DNA of 64,000 bases from Platanthera guangdongensis (taxonomy: Eukaryota; Streptophyta; Magnoliopsida; Asparagales; Orchidaceae): positions 69,944,482 through 70,008,481 of the forward strand of contig CM077153.1 in NCBI GenBank assembly GCA_039583875.1, given 5' to 3'. This document shows, piece after piece, positions 45,530 to 57,661 of the stretch. A program made the translations under genes and the position numbers. Each line of letters begins with the position of its first letter. Positions within the stretch are counted from its first letter, which is position 1. Under the pieces are notes generated by a model that was given only the letters and a program-made list of their open reading frames with translations, was not told where the DNA came from and did no database searches.

Positions 45530-47060
45530 GATATTGAAGTCCAGTAACGGGAGATCCTCCTCTAGAGGATATGTCCCTGCCATCCCACCTCCAGACATAG
45601 TTGCTCCTGCAGCTGTACCGTTAGCTGAGTCAGACTTGGGGAAGACGTTGACAGCTATTTTAGCGACATTCCGAATATCTTTGGCACAGCCACCACAGTA
45701 GTTGTTAGTACCCACTGACTTGTTGACGACCTTCCGGGGGCTATGGCCTCCTACCTTCAGAGGCACAGAGACTGCCATATAGGCAGAGGAGTAGGTCGAG
45801 AATGTAGAAGTGCTGTTGGTAGGAATGATGCGCCCGACAGTAGTTGTAGTGTCACTAGTAGTGACTTTATTAGAGGGATATTCTAGATACTGGAGAGCGG
45901 CCAACCGCTCGACATTCAGAGGAAGACCGTTGAGCACGATCCTATGGGCGGAGTTCTCAGAGGACTTTCTAGACTTCATCTCGGACACCAACCGGGATGC
46001 GCTATAGGAAGTGTTCTTGCACATCTTACAGAGTGACCGGATGGCGCCAGATTATGAGAGAGAGTTCATCCAACTAGAATTTTTTAATGGGAACTTAGCA
46101 GGCATGGACAGAGATAAAGTTGCTCGCTTTTACCTTGGCTTGCTAGATGACCTAAGACAGGCCTTGATTATGATCTCTCAGTCCACCTTCCACACCATAG
46201 TGACTCATGCCGCTACGTTAGAGTTAGATCAGAGGATAGTATCCCAGTAGCGCCGAGGACAGGTTGAGGTCTCCAGAGGTCAGGGACGAGATAGAGGAGC
46301 TGTAACACCCCCGATTTTTTGTGATTGTTTAATCTTTGTTTGGCGTTACGTTGACGCACACTGGTGGTTTTCTTTGGTGATGCTAAGTATGTGACCTAAA
46401 CTGCTATTTTTGCCTTTATGAAGGTTGTTTACATCCTCTCTGGGAATGCTTTATACTATAGTGCATGTTATGTATTTTAACTCATAAAAGTATTACTATA
46501 TGTACTTCATACATGCCATATTTCTAAACCTAAAGTACTACTTTCCAAAGTAACGTAAAAACTATTTTCATATTATACAAAATTTATAGTCCGACATTTC
46601 ATGAGTTGTCCTTCGGGGACGTTTATGCTCATGTAGGATGTCAAATCACCTTAACCAAGGTATTTTCTGCAGCGTATAAATATATTTTACTTGTGGCTAG
46701 TTGATCCACTGTGCCGAGGGATATGGCCATCCAACTTAATTGGATTTCTTTCATAATAAATTATGATTTTCTATTAAACCTTAGAGTCTGGAGTTTTGCC
46801 TAAGCATCTGCAAACATCCCCTGCACGGCGTGGCATCACGGCGAATATTTTCCCCTACTCTTATATAATTTTATTGATGAGGAAATGCGGGTCGTGATAG
46901 GAGCTTCTCCCCGCAGACAGGAGAGAGACCGTAGACAAGAGAGAGAGATACAGGCAGACACAGCGTAGGTAGCCATATAGGCGCCCACCAACACCACTAG
47001 CACCCCCTACACCACAGCAGGAGCCCAATCCAGCTCCAGTACTACAGCCAGCACCAGTAG
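45530..47060 (+). pseudogene. Chromovirus gag, interrupted by a solo LTR
   Basis: Reads SSNGRSSSRGYVPAIPPPDI near 45540, TDLLTTFRGLWPPTFRGTET near 45715, then ILWAEFSEDFLDFISDTNRD near 45940 and MAPDYEREFIQLEFFNGNLA to about 46250. These match Ty3 gag (PP.F.G..D...A..W...; W..F...F...; ...Y...F..L......). Frame changes and stops are frequent. The reading is split at 46301-46899 by a solo LTR and resumes as a Gln/Arg/Pro-rich tail to about 47060. No zinc knuckle survives. Confidence 0.75.
46301..46899 (+). repeat. 599-bp solo LTR related to family B, GGAGC target duplication
   Basis: Starts TGTAACACCCCCGA and ends GGTCGTGATA, flanked by GGAGC at 46296-46300 and 46900-46904. It shares its body with 2455-3065 and the 3' part of 49967-53023. 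It is five times shorter than the 3057-bp LTR but has both proper termini, so it is either a short LTR variant or an LTR with a large internal deletion. Confidence 0.92.
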
Positions 47061-47392
47061 CTTGATGGGATGTTCCCTTTACAGGGAACTGCTTTATTTG
47101 CTAGCAAGGAGGACAGGAAGCTATTCAGGGAGGACAGGAAGCACGACGACTTAGCTAGAGAAGCCACAGAGGTAGAGCTGGTAGGAGTGGCCAGCAGGGC
47201 CGAGCAACACCCTTCGAGGCTTGCGCCTTATACCTCCATCATGGACGAACCCCTGATGTTGTGATAAGTGTATATCTTAGGCGATAGAGATACATCAGAT
47301 ATTACTACCTATGTATAAGTGTTTGCACATGTATGCATCCATATTAGGTATATGTTTTGTTAAATGATATATATATGTATACTCCTTCACGA

Positions 47393-49177
47393 GTATTTTG
47401 ATAGAAGGATACCCTACAAAAACCCACTTTGATACTGGAGCAACACACTCTTTGGTATCTCAAGACTTCATTACATCAAAGGAAAATGTTGTCGATTGTC
47501 GGGACTGCCTATAAGGATTCGTCTACCAGACGGATCGGACATGACATCCACGGAAAAATGCTAATTCCAGGCTGTGATACGGTGCGTGGAATTTGAGATC
47601 TGCTTGATGATATTAATAATAATTTGATTTGATCTCATATTGGGAATGGACTGGCTGGCTGAGCATAAGGCCCAGATAAACTATTCAACCCACGAGGTCA
47701 ATCTTCAGGACCCAGACAGACAAGTCGTTACGCTGACAGGATACCCTCTATTTCTCGTATTGTTTTGACTTCCGCCGAAACTGTGAGATCAGTTTGGCAG
47801 AACGACGAGGTATTTCTTATCAACTTCGAAATGGAGAGTAAGAAACAAGTACTCGCTGAGGTGCCAGTATTACGAGACTTTCCAGATGTATTTCCAAAAT
47901 CCCTCCCAGGATTGCCCCCACAGTAAGAAGTTGATTTCCAGATTGAGCACGTGTTCAGAGCTCGGCTAGTGTCTCGAGCACCTTATCGGATGGCCACTAA
48001 GTAATTGGCTGAGTTAAAGATCAAGCTTCATGAATTGATAGATGCTGGATTTGTCCGAACAAGTTCCTCGCTCTGGGGAGCCCCCGTGCTATTTGTAAAG
48101 AAAAAGTATAGGACTCTACGCTTATGCATAGACTACAGGGAGCTGAACAAGCTTACTAGATAGAATACATATCCACTCCCAAGGATCGATGAGTTCTTCG
48201 ATCAACTCTAAGGAGCATCCGTATTCTCTAAAATGGACTTAAGATCGGGCTACTATCAACTACGGGTTAGGGAGGAAGATATCCCCAAAACTGCCTTAGC
48301 TCTCGCTACGAGCTATACAAGTTTATGGTAATTCTATTTGGGCTCACCAATGACCCCTCCACCATCATGGCTTTGATAAGTAAAGTATTCGAACTATTCC
48401 TAGATTTTTCATAATTTGCTTCATCGACGACATCTTGGTCCACACAAAGACCAAAGCCGATCATTCTAGACACATGCGGTTGGAGTTACTTAAACTTCAG
48501 GAGCACTCTCTTTTTGCGAAGTTCAGCAAGTGTGAATTCTGGTTAGAAGAAGTCGGATTCTTGGGCCATACCATCAATAAGAACGGAGTAGCGGTGGACC
48601 AAGCCAAAATCCAAGTAGTTCAGAAATGGCCGCCTCTTAAGACGGTAACAGACATTCGCAGTTTTCTCGGTCTTGTGGGTTATTACCTGAAGTTCTTGGA
48701 AGGAATCTCTTAGATTGTGCTACCCCTTATTGCCCTCCCCTGGAAGGATGTTACGTTCTGATGGACGCCAGAATACGATGTTGTGATTATTTAATTGAAG
48801 AGGTAGATGACTTCTGCCCAGATCCTCATGATCCCTTTAAGTATTAATGGATTCCAGATTTATACAGATGCATCCCTGAATGGATTAAGAGTTGTCCTAA
48901 TGCAGCACGGTAAGGTGGTGGCTTACGCATCACGCCAACTAAAGCCATACGAGTTGAACTACGTAACTCACGACCTTGAATTGGGCACCATCGTCTTCGC
49001 CCTTAAGATTTGATGACACTATCTGTACCAAGTGAAGCGCGAGATCTTCTCCGACCATAAGAGCCTCAAATACATCTTTACCTAGAAAATGTTGAACCTC
49101 CGGCAGTGCAAATTATTGGAATTTCTGTGTGATTTTTATTCTTCTCTCCAGTACCACCCCGAGAAGGCTAATAAGGT
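47393..49177 (+). pseudogene. Chromovirus pol: protease, RT, RNase H
   Basis: Protease: FDTGATHSLVSQDFITSKEN near 47430 and ILGMDWLAEHKAQINYSTHE near 47640. [22 protein letters not shown] near 48040, [11 protein letters not shown] near 48130, [32 protein letters not shown] near 48230, catalytic FIDDILVHTKT near 48420. RT end: KCEFWLEEVGFLGHTINKNG near 48530. RNase [21 protein letters not shown] near 48860 to EIFSDHKSLKYIFT near 49050. Cut at about 49177 right after the RNase H (YHPEKANKV); no integrase remains. Many stops and at least four frame changes. An AT-rich stretch at 47262-47395 has no recognisable content. Confidence 0.85.
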
Positions 49178-49262
49178 GTAACACCTCCGTCTGTCACATG
49201 AAATGTAATAGAAGGTCCGATCGGGGCCCCATTCCATATTCCAAAGACAGTCGGGGACATTA
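49178..49262 (-). repeat. 85-bp LTR end fragment related to family A
   Basis: Starts TGTAACACCTCCGTCTGTCA and is a diverged parallel copy of the next 85 bp (TGTAACACCCGCTATCCGTC). It marks the abrupt end of the chromovirus pol. It may be an LTR tip into which the following LTR inserted. Confidence 0.6.
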
Positions 49263-52200
49263 TGTAACACCCGCTATCCGTCACATAGCATATAGCAGTA
49301 GGTCCGGCCGGGGCCCGACGTCATGTACCACAGATAGACCGAGAGGTTACTCAATGGAAACCATCCAACTAAGAATCAACGTCCTACACAGAGTACATTC
49401 TAGCGGAAGCAATTTAAAAGTTGCAATTAAAATAGAACCCAGCCAACAGCATGAATGTCCACTGCAAAACCTAGCATGAATGACGTACAATATACAAGTG
49501 CATGCCCTTATGGCCTTACAATAGCTTACTCAAATTACAGTGTTTTCCAAACCTCGGCACGCAGGCCGGTCACACATGAAAAAAGTAAGTAAACATTCAA
49601 ATTAGGCCTTCGAGGGCCAGCTCAGTAACAAGGGCTTTTTCCCGCTATTTACCACTTGGCTCCGCAGCACCTGCAAGCAACAATCCACCGCACGGTGGCA
49701 AACAAAAGTAACGGTCAGCTATGTTGACCAAATTATAACGATCCCGCCCCAAACTCGGGGCGGCGATGCTCCTTCCCTGCACTTTGTTAGCATAACCAAG
49801 CAGTATAGTGTTAAAACACTTCATCACAGGTGTAAGCATGCATGGCCACACACCCTGTGCCCTCAGGGAACATTCACGGTGAAAACGGTCAAGGTCCGCT
49901 GTCTCATCACCACCCCTTGGACGGTAATTTCTCATGAGCATTTGGTCTTTCTGTCCACTGCCTAAGTATCACAGCCCGCATTTTCTCGACGATTACATCG
50001 TATCAGAGCAAGAGAAAGTACGTGTCGTGATGCCACGCCGTGCAGGGGATAACTGCACACGTTCAGGCAAAACTCTAGACCTTAGATTTTAAGGAAAATC
50101 ATAGTTTAATATGAAAGAAAATCAGTTATATTTAATGTTCGTATCCCTCGGCACAGTAGACCAGCTAGTCCACAATTAAAAGTATATTTATACGCAGTGG
50201 AAAAATACTTTGGTTAAGTTGAGTTGACATCCTAAATGAGCATAAGTGTCCCCGAGGGACGACTCCTGTTATGCACGACTCTAAGGTTAGTATAGTATAT
50301 AAAAATGAAGTCTTTACGCAAAAGGAAAAGTAGTGTCTTAGTTTTATAAATATGACATGCATGAGATACATATAGTAATGCTTTTAGGGTTTAAAAATAT
50401 CTAACATGCAACCTAGCATAAAGCATCCCTAGAAGCAAGTAAACAACCACAAATATGCAAAAACAATAGCAGTTTTAGTTCATACCCAGCATCGCAAGAA
50501 AGCCACCAGTGGGCGTCAAAAACCTGACACGAACTCACTAGTGAGTATGCATGTCTATACAGAAAGGAAAAGAACTACCTCACAAAAATCGAGGATCAGC
50601 TATCTCAGCTAACCAAGAGGCCACAAGCAAGCCCCTCCAAAAGAACTAGCCGCTCAACTGGCTACAACCTGGACCTGAGGCATTCAAGAAAAGAACAACT
50701 CAGCAAGAAAATAATCAAAAAGGTAAATAGAGCATTAGATTTATGAGCAAATAAGAAGGGTTTACCTACCCGACAACAAAATGCTATCAGTAAAATAAAG
50801 GACATGACAGTAAGAAAAGAATATTGTCTAAAGAACAGCAAAAGCACACCTAGTGTGAGTAATAAAATCAACTTTCCCTACAAAAGTGCCTACAACAGCA
50901 ACAAGGCATATACATATATGCCAAAAGAAATAGCCATAAATAGGAAAGGAGCTAACAGTCCTAACTTGTGGGTTAATGACAGGGGTCAAAACATGGATCT
51001 GAGTACATAACCAAAACCAGATCCAAAAAGGGCTAAGGGGTTAAACAGTGGCAGCTCTAGGGTCCCACACACCAACCCAAGCCGGTGCAAAAGGCGGTGG
51101 CCACAACTCTCCACATAAAACCACCCCTCCAGAGGAACCAAAACTCCACCACCTGCCACAATCCAAGAGTTGGCATGCAAAAACTAGCCGAACACCCAAC
51201 ACCCCCCTGGGGAAAAGTCACACTAACAATCCTAAGGAAACACACAAACCCAAGACAGAAACGTCGAGCCCACTCGACGCGGAGTTGAGTAAGCTCCACT
51301 CACTTGATGCCAAAATACTTAGCTGCAAAACCTACGATGCATGACGGCGTTGAGTGAACTCGGCTCACTCAATGCTGTCAGCACTTTCTACTTAGGGTAA
51401 ACGTAAATTTTAGTTAAAACCGCAGCGTAAACTCTCACAATGCGTGGAAACAGAGAGTTGGAAATTTAATTCCAACTCTCCCGTCTATCCTATCTACTCG
51501 GGGCTACCGCAACTATACTTAAACTACAACTAAACACAGCCATACCCTACCTCTAGCTACCCACTGGACACCAAACCGCGAATAAATAAAAAAAAGAGAC
51601 TATCCAAAATTCCTAGACAACCAAAATCGAACATGGCTGAATTTTAAGAACAATATACAGCAAAGTAACTAGGTAAAAAAGGGGGGTCAAATTGGCAAGG
51701 GCAAGGAGCCACTTGCCTTACCACCAAGATGCAGCGATTGCAACACGAAAACTGGCTTTGGCGGCAAGATCGGCCACCTACATGTCAAAAGCAAAGATTT
51801 AGAGAAGAAGAAAAGAAATCAAAAAACAATTTTAACTCCTAGAATCAGCCCTAGATCAGGAATGACTTACATGGAAGGGAAGATCTAGACGAGAGTAAGC
51901 CAAATCCATTATCACACGAGAAATATCGAGCTCTAACCCTCCCACAATCGCCGGCCAAAACCCAACACCACCTCCTCCCGAAACCTTCCGCTGGAAGCTT
52001 CTCCAGAATCGGGAACGAAGAAATGAGGAGGAAAAACAACTCACGACATAAAAGGAAGCACTCAGGAGAAAACAAATACGGAACACGCCCCAGACACGCC
52101 TGTAACATGCCCGTGTCCAGTCCGACATGCCCGTGTCACGGGGCGTGTACTCACTCACCTACCCACTCGACGATCGTTGAGCTCAGCACGACGAAATAGT

Positions 52201-54409
52201 GGTCATGCCCTATGACACGCCCGTGTCACAGGCCGTGTACCAACTTATCTATCGCTCGAAAATCGTCGAGCGCAGATCGCCAACCAGGAGTCGCGCCCTA
52301 TGACATGCCGATGTCAGATCCAGCATGCCCGTGTTAGGGGGCGTGAACTCACCCAAACGTCGCTCGACGAGCGTCGAGCTCAGCTCGACGAACCGAAGGG
52401 GACATGCCCTGTGACACGCCTGTGTCATAGGCTGTGTTCCTACCAAAAAAATGGACGTCGACCGAATTTCGTTGACCACACATCCGAGAGTTCTACCCGA
52501 GCTCGACACGCCCTGTGTCACGCCCGTGACCCAGACCGTGTCACCCAAACATACACAAAGAAAAAATCAGCTAAACTCCTTAGCTAAAAAAAAGAAAGAA
52601 ACAAGGCACCAGCCTACCAAGCTCGGCCACACCAGGCCATGCACAGCACAACAAACATTACAGCTAACATAACAAACGTCGAAACGACGCGAAAGCAAAC
52701 GATCTCAGACTTTGACCAAAACTCGCACCGTAGCTAAACACCCAAGCTACAAAAACAACGGCGAGGTCGAAAATAACATCCGACGATCACATACTCGGGC
52801 TAACACCTTTCGAAGCCAAAACACAATCATTCCCTAAGAGGCCCAACCGAGTCACCAAAATAGACTCCGGTTAGCTGGGGTATCTTGCTAACAGGCTACA
52901 ACCAGGCTACACAAGGAACCTAAAGATCTAAGACCACGCTCAACAACAGCAAAAGGACGGAAATGTGTCATCGTAACGCCAATCCAAGATAAAACAAAAC
53001 ACAGAAAAACTGGGGGCGTTACACTAAGACCCTCCATCTATGCCAACGACAAGTGCCAAGTACCTTTAGGTCTCTTTAACCGAACGACATAAAGAGGGTA
53101 CGGTTCTACCTAACTCGTTGCTCACACCGCCCTGTCACCTTAAGACATGGGCGCGGGTCAAACATCTCTGAGTCCTAATCCAAATCACACACTTCACATA
53201 ACCCACTTTAGTGCAAGTTGGCTCCCTGGCCACCATATTGGCAGAATCACGCATCTGCCTAGTTTTCCGGGTACACCATGGAGTTAGCCACCAAGGTTCC
53301 CTGTTGCAATCTACCGGGTAGAAAACTCGTAAAACAAACATCCACACAGAGTCTTCTCCGGCCATTCATGTAATGCAACATCACCGATCCAGACCAACTT
53401 GTCCGGGTAGGCTTCACACATCATGCCTATGTCCATTTCTCGATTACGGACTCTACATGCTAAACAACGGGGACTATTCATGTCTACCTGAAGGAATGCC
53501 TCAAACTCACCGCAAACTCGCGAGAGCGGGCTTCCTATGCAAAGAAAAGAGGACTTCACATGTCATAGGATGAGAATCGTTACCCTAGCATTTTTTTCTT
53601 GGCGCCATGGAAATCTATGCATATGAAAAGCACCGCAATGTCCTCGTCTCTGTAGATCTGAAGTCGGCTTGCGATTTGGAGCTCTGAAGCTCCGCCGGCG
53701 GCCGGATCTTCCTTCCTTCTTCTTCCTTGCTCTCCCCTCTCTCTAGAACTTTAGAAAGAGAATGCTTAAAGGAAATGAAGGATTCAAAACTTTATTCCCG
53801 GGTATAAACCCAGTAGGAACAACCCTCAGCCGTTAGATCCCAAAATAAGGAAACGGACGGCCACGATTCGGACTTAAAATCCAAAACTTGGGCCGAACAC
53901 GGCTTGTAACACACCCGTGTCCAAGGCCGTGTGCCCCATTCACCGTCGAAACTGACGCGTCCCGAAAATTACACGGGCTCTCGACATGCCCGTGTACAAC
54001 TTGACACGCACATGCCATATAGTACACGGCCGTATAGCGTGCCGTGTTCCTCCTTTGACACAGGACCAACACCCACCAGTGAAGGACACGGGTATTGGAC
54101 ACGCCTGTGTCCAATTTGACACGCCCGTGTCTACCCACACACGCCCGTGCACTAAAACAATGTCTCTCCCAAGACGCGGCCCGGCCATCACCCCATGAAG
54201 GACACGACCTGGGACACGACCGTGTCTCAAGCCGTGTTCTCTTCTCGGCGATCGTCGACTGCAAATTTGTCGACCACTTAGCCAGCTCATCGAGCCGAGC
54301 ACGATATGCCCCGGGGCCACACCCGTGTCCCAGGACGTGTGACCCCTGCCAAATTCCAAACTTGGCTCGAAATGCCTCCCGTCTCTCTTTTGACTTTTGG
54401 GGTGTTACA
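49263..54409 (-). repeat. Family A chromovirus 3' LTR, split by a family B solo LTR
   Basis: Plus-strand reading starts TGTAACACCCGC and ends TTTGGGGTGTTACA. The two outer parts (49263-49966 and 53024-54409) align in reverse with 39831 to about 39.1 kb and from there to 37532. Without the nested element and one copy of CTAAG it is about 2.09 kb. It holds the ACACGGGCGTGT-type array at about 53880-54340. Integrase coding sequence ends just outside it at 54473, so it is the 3' LTR of a minus-strand element. Confidence 0.9.
49967..53023 (-). repeat. Family B solo LTR (3057 bp) with CTAAG target duplication
   Basis: Minus strand begins TGTAACGCCCCCAG and ends GGGCTGTGATA. CTAAG flanks both ends (49962-49966, 53024-53028), and the family A LTR continues across. 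GACACGCC/CATGCCCGTGT repeats and TCGACGA units occupy about 52084-52530, including CGTCGA-GCTCAGC-TCGACGA at 52372-52391. No ORF of note. Confidence 0.94.
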
Positions 54410-54472
54410 ACTCTCTCCCTATTAAAATAATTTCGTCTAGAAATTACACAAAAGGGAAGATAAACACAAAGC

Positions 54473-54835
54473 TTAAACAGTACCTGAGTAGAATAACTCC
54501 GGGTACTCCTCAAGTATGGTCTGCTCTCGCTCCCACGAGAGCTCCTCCCTACCGCATTTGTCCTAACAGAGCTTGACCATCCTGATCTCTTTATTGCGTA
54601 GTCGCTTGACTTCCGAGTCCTCAATGCGAATAGGATTGACCTTCATCGTCAACCCATTATCGACCGGCACTTGATCGACCGCAATCAATTGCGAAGGCTC
54701 TTGCACCTCATTTCACATCACCGATATGTGGAATACGTCGTGTAGACAATTAGCTCTACTGATAGCCTTAATAGATAAGATGCTTCACCAATACGCTCCA
54801 GAACCTCAAATGGTCCAAGGTACTGTCGGAAATTG
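54473..54835 (-). pseudogene. Chromovirus integrase C-terminus with chromodomain
   Basis: Minus-strand reading from about 54835: FRQYLGPFEVLERIGEASYL, then ANCLHDVFHISVM, a stop (TGA where coding is expected), NEVQEPSQLIAVDQVPVDNG, VKRLRNKEIRMVKLC, a stop, REELSWEREQTILEEYPELF, and TAA at 54473-54475. This is the C-terminal barrel of the integrase followed by the chromodomain-like end (RLRNK.I..VK......EE.SWE.E......YPELF) that chromoviruses use for targeting chromatin. Everything upstream is replaced by the GC-rich block from about 54836. Confidence 0.85.
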
Positions 54836-56428
54836 TGAAGTGGAAGTGGTTGATGGGACAGGCCGGGCGGCCTGGGCGGACAGCGTCGGCAGACTGGGCG
54901 GACTGCGGCCTGGTGATAAGTCTAGTGGAAGTTGGCTGTTCTGAGCGGGTTGTACAGATGAAGTCCGCGGACTGTGCGGCCTGTTATCTGCGGATAGGGC
55001 GTTGGGTGATTGGTTTAGCCAAGGAGCGACCAGTGCGGATAGAGGCTTGCGGACTGGTGCGTTGCTCAGTTGCTGTGTAGCAAGTTTGTGCTTACCAGTG
55101 GATTGGGTGCTATCCGCGGGAGGCTGGCGGACTGTCGTGTTCTCAGTGTCCGTTGTTGCGGATTGGCCTCAGAGTTTGGCTGAGGAATTGCCAAGCTCTG
55201 GTTGTATAGCTCTGCTGTGGAAGTCTATGGCGGACTGGTGTGTGGAGTCCGGCAGGTGGTCGTTGCTTTGGGCAGGTGTGCGAGTAGCTTGCGGACTGCT
55301 TCTCCTTGGTGAAGTGTTGGCGGTCTGTGTTGCTAGGATATTTGGCGGACGGGTTTATGTCCGCCATACTCGCATTAGGCCTCTGGTGCCTGATCTTGGT
55401 CACACTCTGTGCCAAGACCAGGGTGTCCGCAGTATCCGCCAAGTCCGCTGTTGACCGGGCGGACTGTTGCTAACTCTGCCTTTTGGTCATGGACTCATGG
55501 CGGATGGAGGCTTGTCTTGTTTTACGCGGGCTGCCTCTGGTGTGTGCGGACAGTCACTGAAGGGGGTTGCTGTCCTGCAATGGTTGGAGGCTTTGCGGGC
55601 TGATGCCTTGTCCGCAAAGCTTGGGCGGACTGATGAGGGTTCGCCAAAGGTGCCTTGCTCCTGGCAGTTTATTCCTTGATATTCGGCTAAGTCCTTGCGG
55701 ACTCAGCGGACGGAGTTTTTCTAGCGCGCGGGCTTGGGCGGTGTCTCTATCTCTAGGGCGGTGACCACACTCCTCACCTCGCCTATAAATAGGACCCCCC
55801 CGGCACATCTACAGTAACTTAGTGAACAGTAAGTTGGGTTAGGCGAGGTGCTGCGGTCTCAGTTTTCTGTCTGCGTGGATTGATTCAGAGCTGACGGTTT
55901 GCTGTGTGCAGGTCGCGCGGGTAGCTTCAAGGAGCCAGGAGTTTGGTTTTGACTTCGGTCAAGTACTTGGAAGTGTGCGGTCTCTGCGGATTCAGCAGGT
56001 CGCTCTGCGGCTTTTCAGTGCTCTGCTTCAACTTTGCATGTTCCAATAACCTGTCCGCCGGTTTCAGGCGGGTAGGCGGTGGTCTGTTCCTCAGTTACTC
56101 AGCAGGAGGCGAATAACGGTGTGTATGCGCGGCCTCGCGGCTTCGGCGGACTCCATTTCTATTCGGCGGATTGCAGCTTCAGCTCGGGCAGCTTCGGCGG
56201 ACTTGGCGACCTCGGCGGTCTCGGCGGATTCCGGTGATGTCCGCCCGGCTTGTTTTTTGAACTTTTTGTTATAGCTTGTGCACTAGCGAAATCATGTCTC
56301 GCAACGTATACCTCGCCTTGTAAAGAAGTGAATGTATAAAATATCTGCTTGTGCTTCCATTGTGTGTTGGTGTTAACCTTGTTCCTTGGGTTTTCGCAAG
56401 ATCAAGGTGTTAACTGGGTAGTGTCGAG
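54836..56428 (+). other. Unassigned GC-rich LTR-like block with a TATA box
   Basis: About 1.6 kb with no credible coding gene. The part before 55.75 kb is packed with GCGGACTG, GGCGGAC and TCCGCC motifs, some forming hairpins (GGCGGAC and GTCCGCC near 55345-55366). TATAAATAGG at 55784 is followed by a less GC-rich stretch. Array, then TATA, then downstream part is the layout of the LTRs elsewhere in this window, so a solo LTR or LTR fragment is likely. A TGTCGG start near 54824 is possible, but I find no matching end or target duplication. Confidence 0.45.
55784..55791 (+). promoter_or_regulatory. TATA box in the GC-rich block
   Basis: TATAAATA followed by GGACCCCCCC. It is the only strong TATA in the block and lies just after the GCGGAC-rich array. 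Confidence 0.6.
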
Positions 56429-56598
56429 TGTTGGAACACCCTATTACTAATTTGGGTCAGGATCACTATGTCTCTAGGAATCTATGTTTTGACCTTCTGT
56501 ATAGCTTAATAGGTCAATTAGAATTGAGTCTAAGGGTTAAAAGGTTAGGATTGGAAGCTGCTCTGAAGACCCAAGTTTGTTTGGAGACCAAGTCCAAA

Positions 56599-56868
56599 TC
56601 ATCGAGCTCAGCACGACGTTTCGTCGAACTCCGGTCGACGATCGTCTAGCTCAACTTTGCCAGATCGTCGAGCTCCATTCGACGATCGCTGAGCTCAAGC
56701 CTCATAATATCGTCGAGCTCTGGTCGACGATCGCTGAGCTCAACGTCTCAATATCGTCGAACTCCATTCGACGATCGCTGAGCTCAGGTCGACGATTTTG
56801 ACTCTGCACTGGATCCTTATCTCTGAGCTCAGTTCGACGATCTCAGAGCTCAGTTCGATGATTTCAGT
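56599..56868. repeat. TCGTCGA-N7-TCGACGA hairpin array in the LTR
   Basis: At least five units, for example ATCGTCGA-GCTCCAT-TCGACGAT, with CGCTGAGCTCA links between them. Confidence 0.88.
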
Positions 56869-57535
56869 TATCTTTCAGAATTCAAATTCAAATCAGATAG
56901 AAGTTATTCTGCATTTAATTCAGAAGATCTGCCAGCCGTTTTCGTTTACTTCTGGAGCAAGTTTCAAGGGATTTTTCAAGGAACAATTCAGTGGACTTTC
57001 CTTCAGAACATATTATGCAATTAAGGCTGTAATTAATTCAGACCAACGGCTATCTTTGACAGAGCAATTTCCTATTCAGACTCAGAGAATAAAAGAGAGA
57101 ATGTTTTTGAATCAGAAATACAGACAAGAACAAAAAGAGAATAGAATAGACAAGAATAAGGACACCTCTCAACATACAAGACTCTGAAAAAATATTCTGT
57201 CAACAAGAATTCAGAAGAACACTCATCAAAAAGAGATCAAGTTTTCAAACATTCTTCAGATCTCTTCAGCTCTCAAGTGTTCAAGGCCAACATCATTTCA
57301 AGACTCCAGACACTCAACATTTCAGCTTGCTGAAATCATCTTTTGCTGGAGATCCATCTTTGAAGGCCTATCACCCTCAGAAAAGCTCATCTTCCTGAAG
57401 ATCAAGGACTCAGGGGGAGCTTTGAAATCAATCCACTTAGTCTTCTCAGTTGATTGAGAAAAGAGAAGACTGTCATAACTCTCTCAATCCCCTCTCTGTA
57501 AAGGGTTTTTCAAACTCCCTTCAAAAGTTTGAATC

Positions 57536-57661
57536 TGGTTTTTGAGCACCTTGTCAAAAGCTCATTGGTGGCAAGACACCTGATCAAAAAATCTGTTTTG
57601 GTTTTTGAGCACCTTATCAAAAGCTCATTGGTGCCCAGGACACCTGATCAACTCATCCTGC
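57536..57661 (+). repeat. 63-bp direct duplication in the Sirevirus LTR
   Basis: Units 57536-57598 and 57599-57661 both begin TGGTTTTTGAGCACCTT and contain CAAAAGCTCATTGGTG and ACACCTGATCAA. The older copy has a diverged version of the region. Confidence 0.8.

Noticed and set aside
45530..47060. This gag taken as the continuation of the gag at 3750-4201
   Set aside because: Both cover the same part of the gag domain with different sequences, so they belong to different elements.
54836..55808. ORFs of up to 150 codons in the GC-rich block
   Set aside because: High GC and the repeated GCGGACTG motif open frames on both strands; no domain or start context is convincing, and the block looks like LTR.
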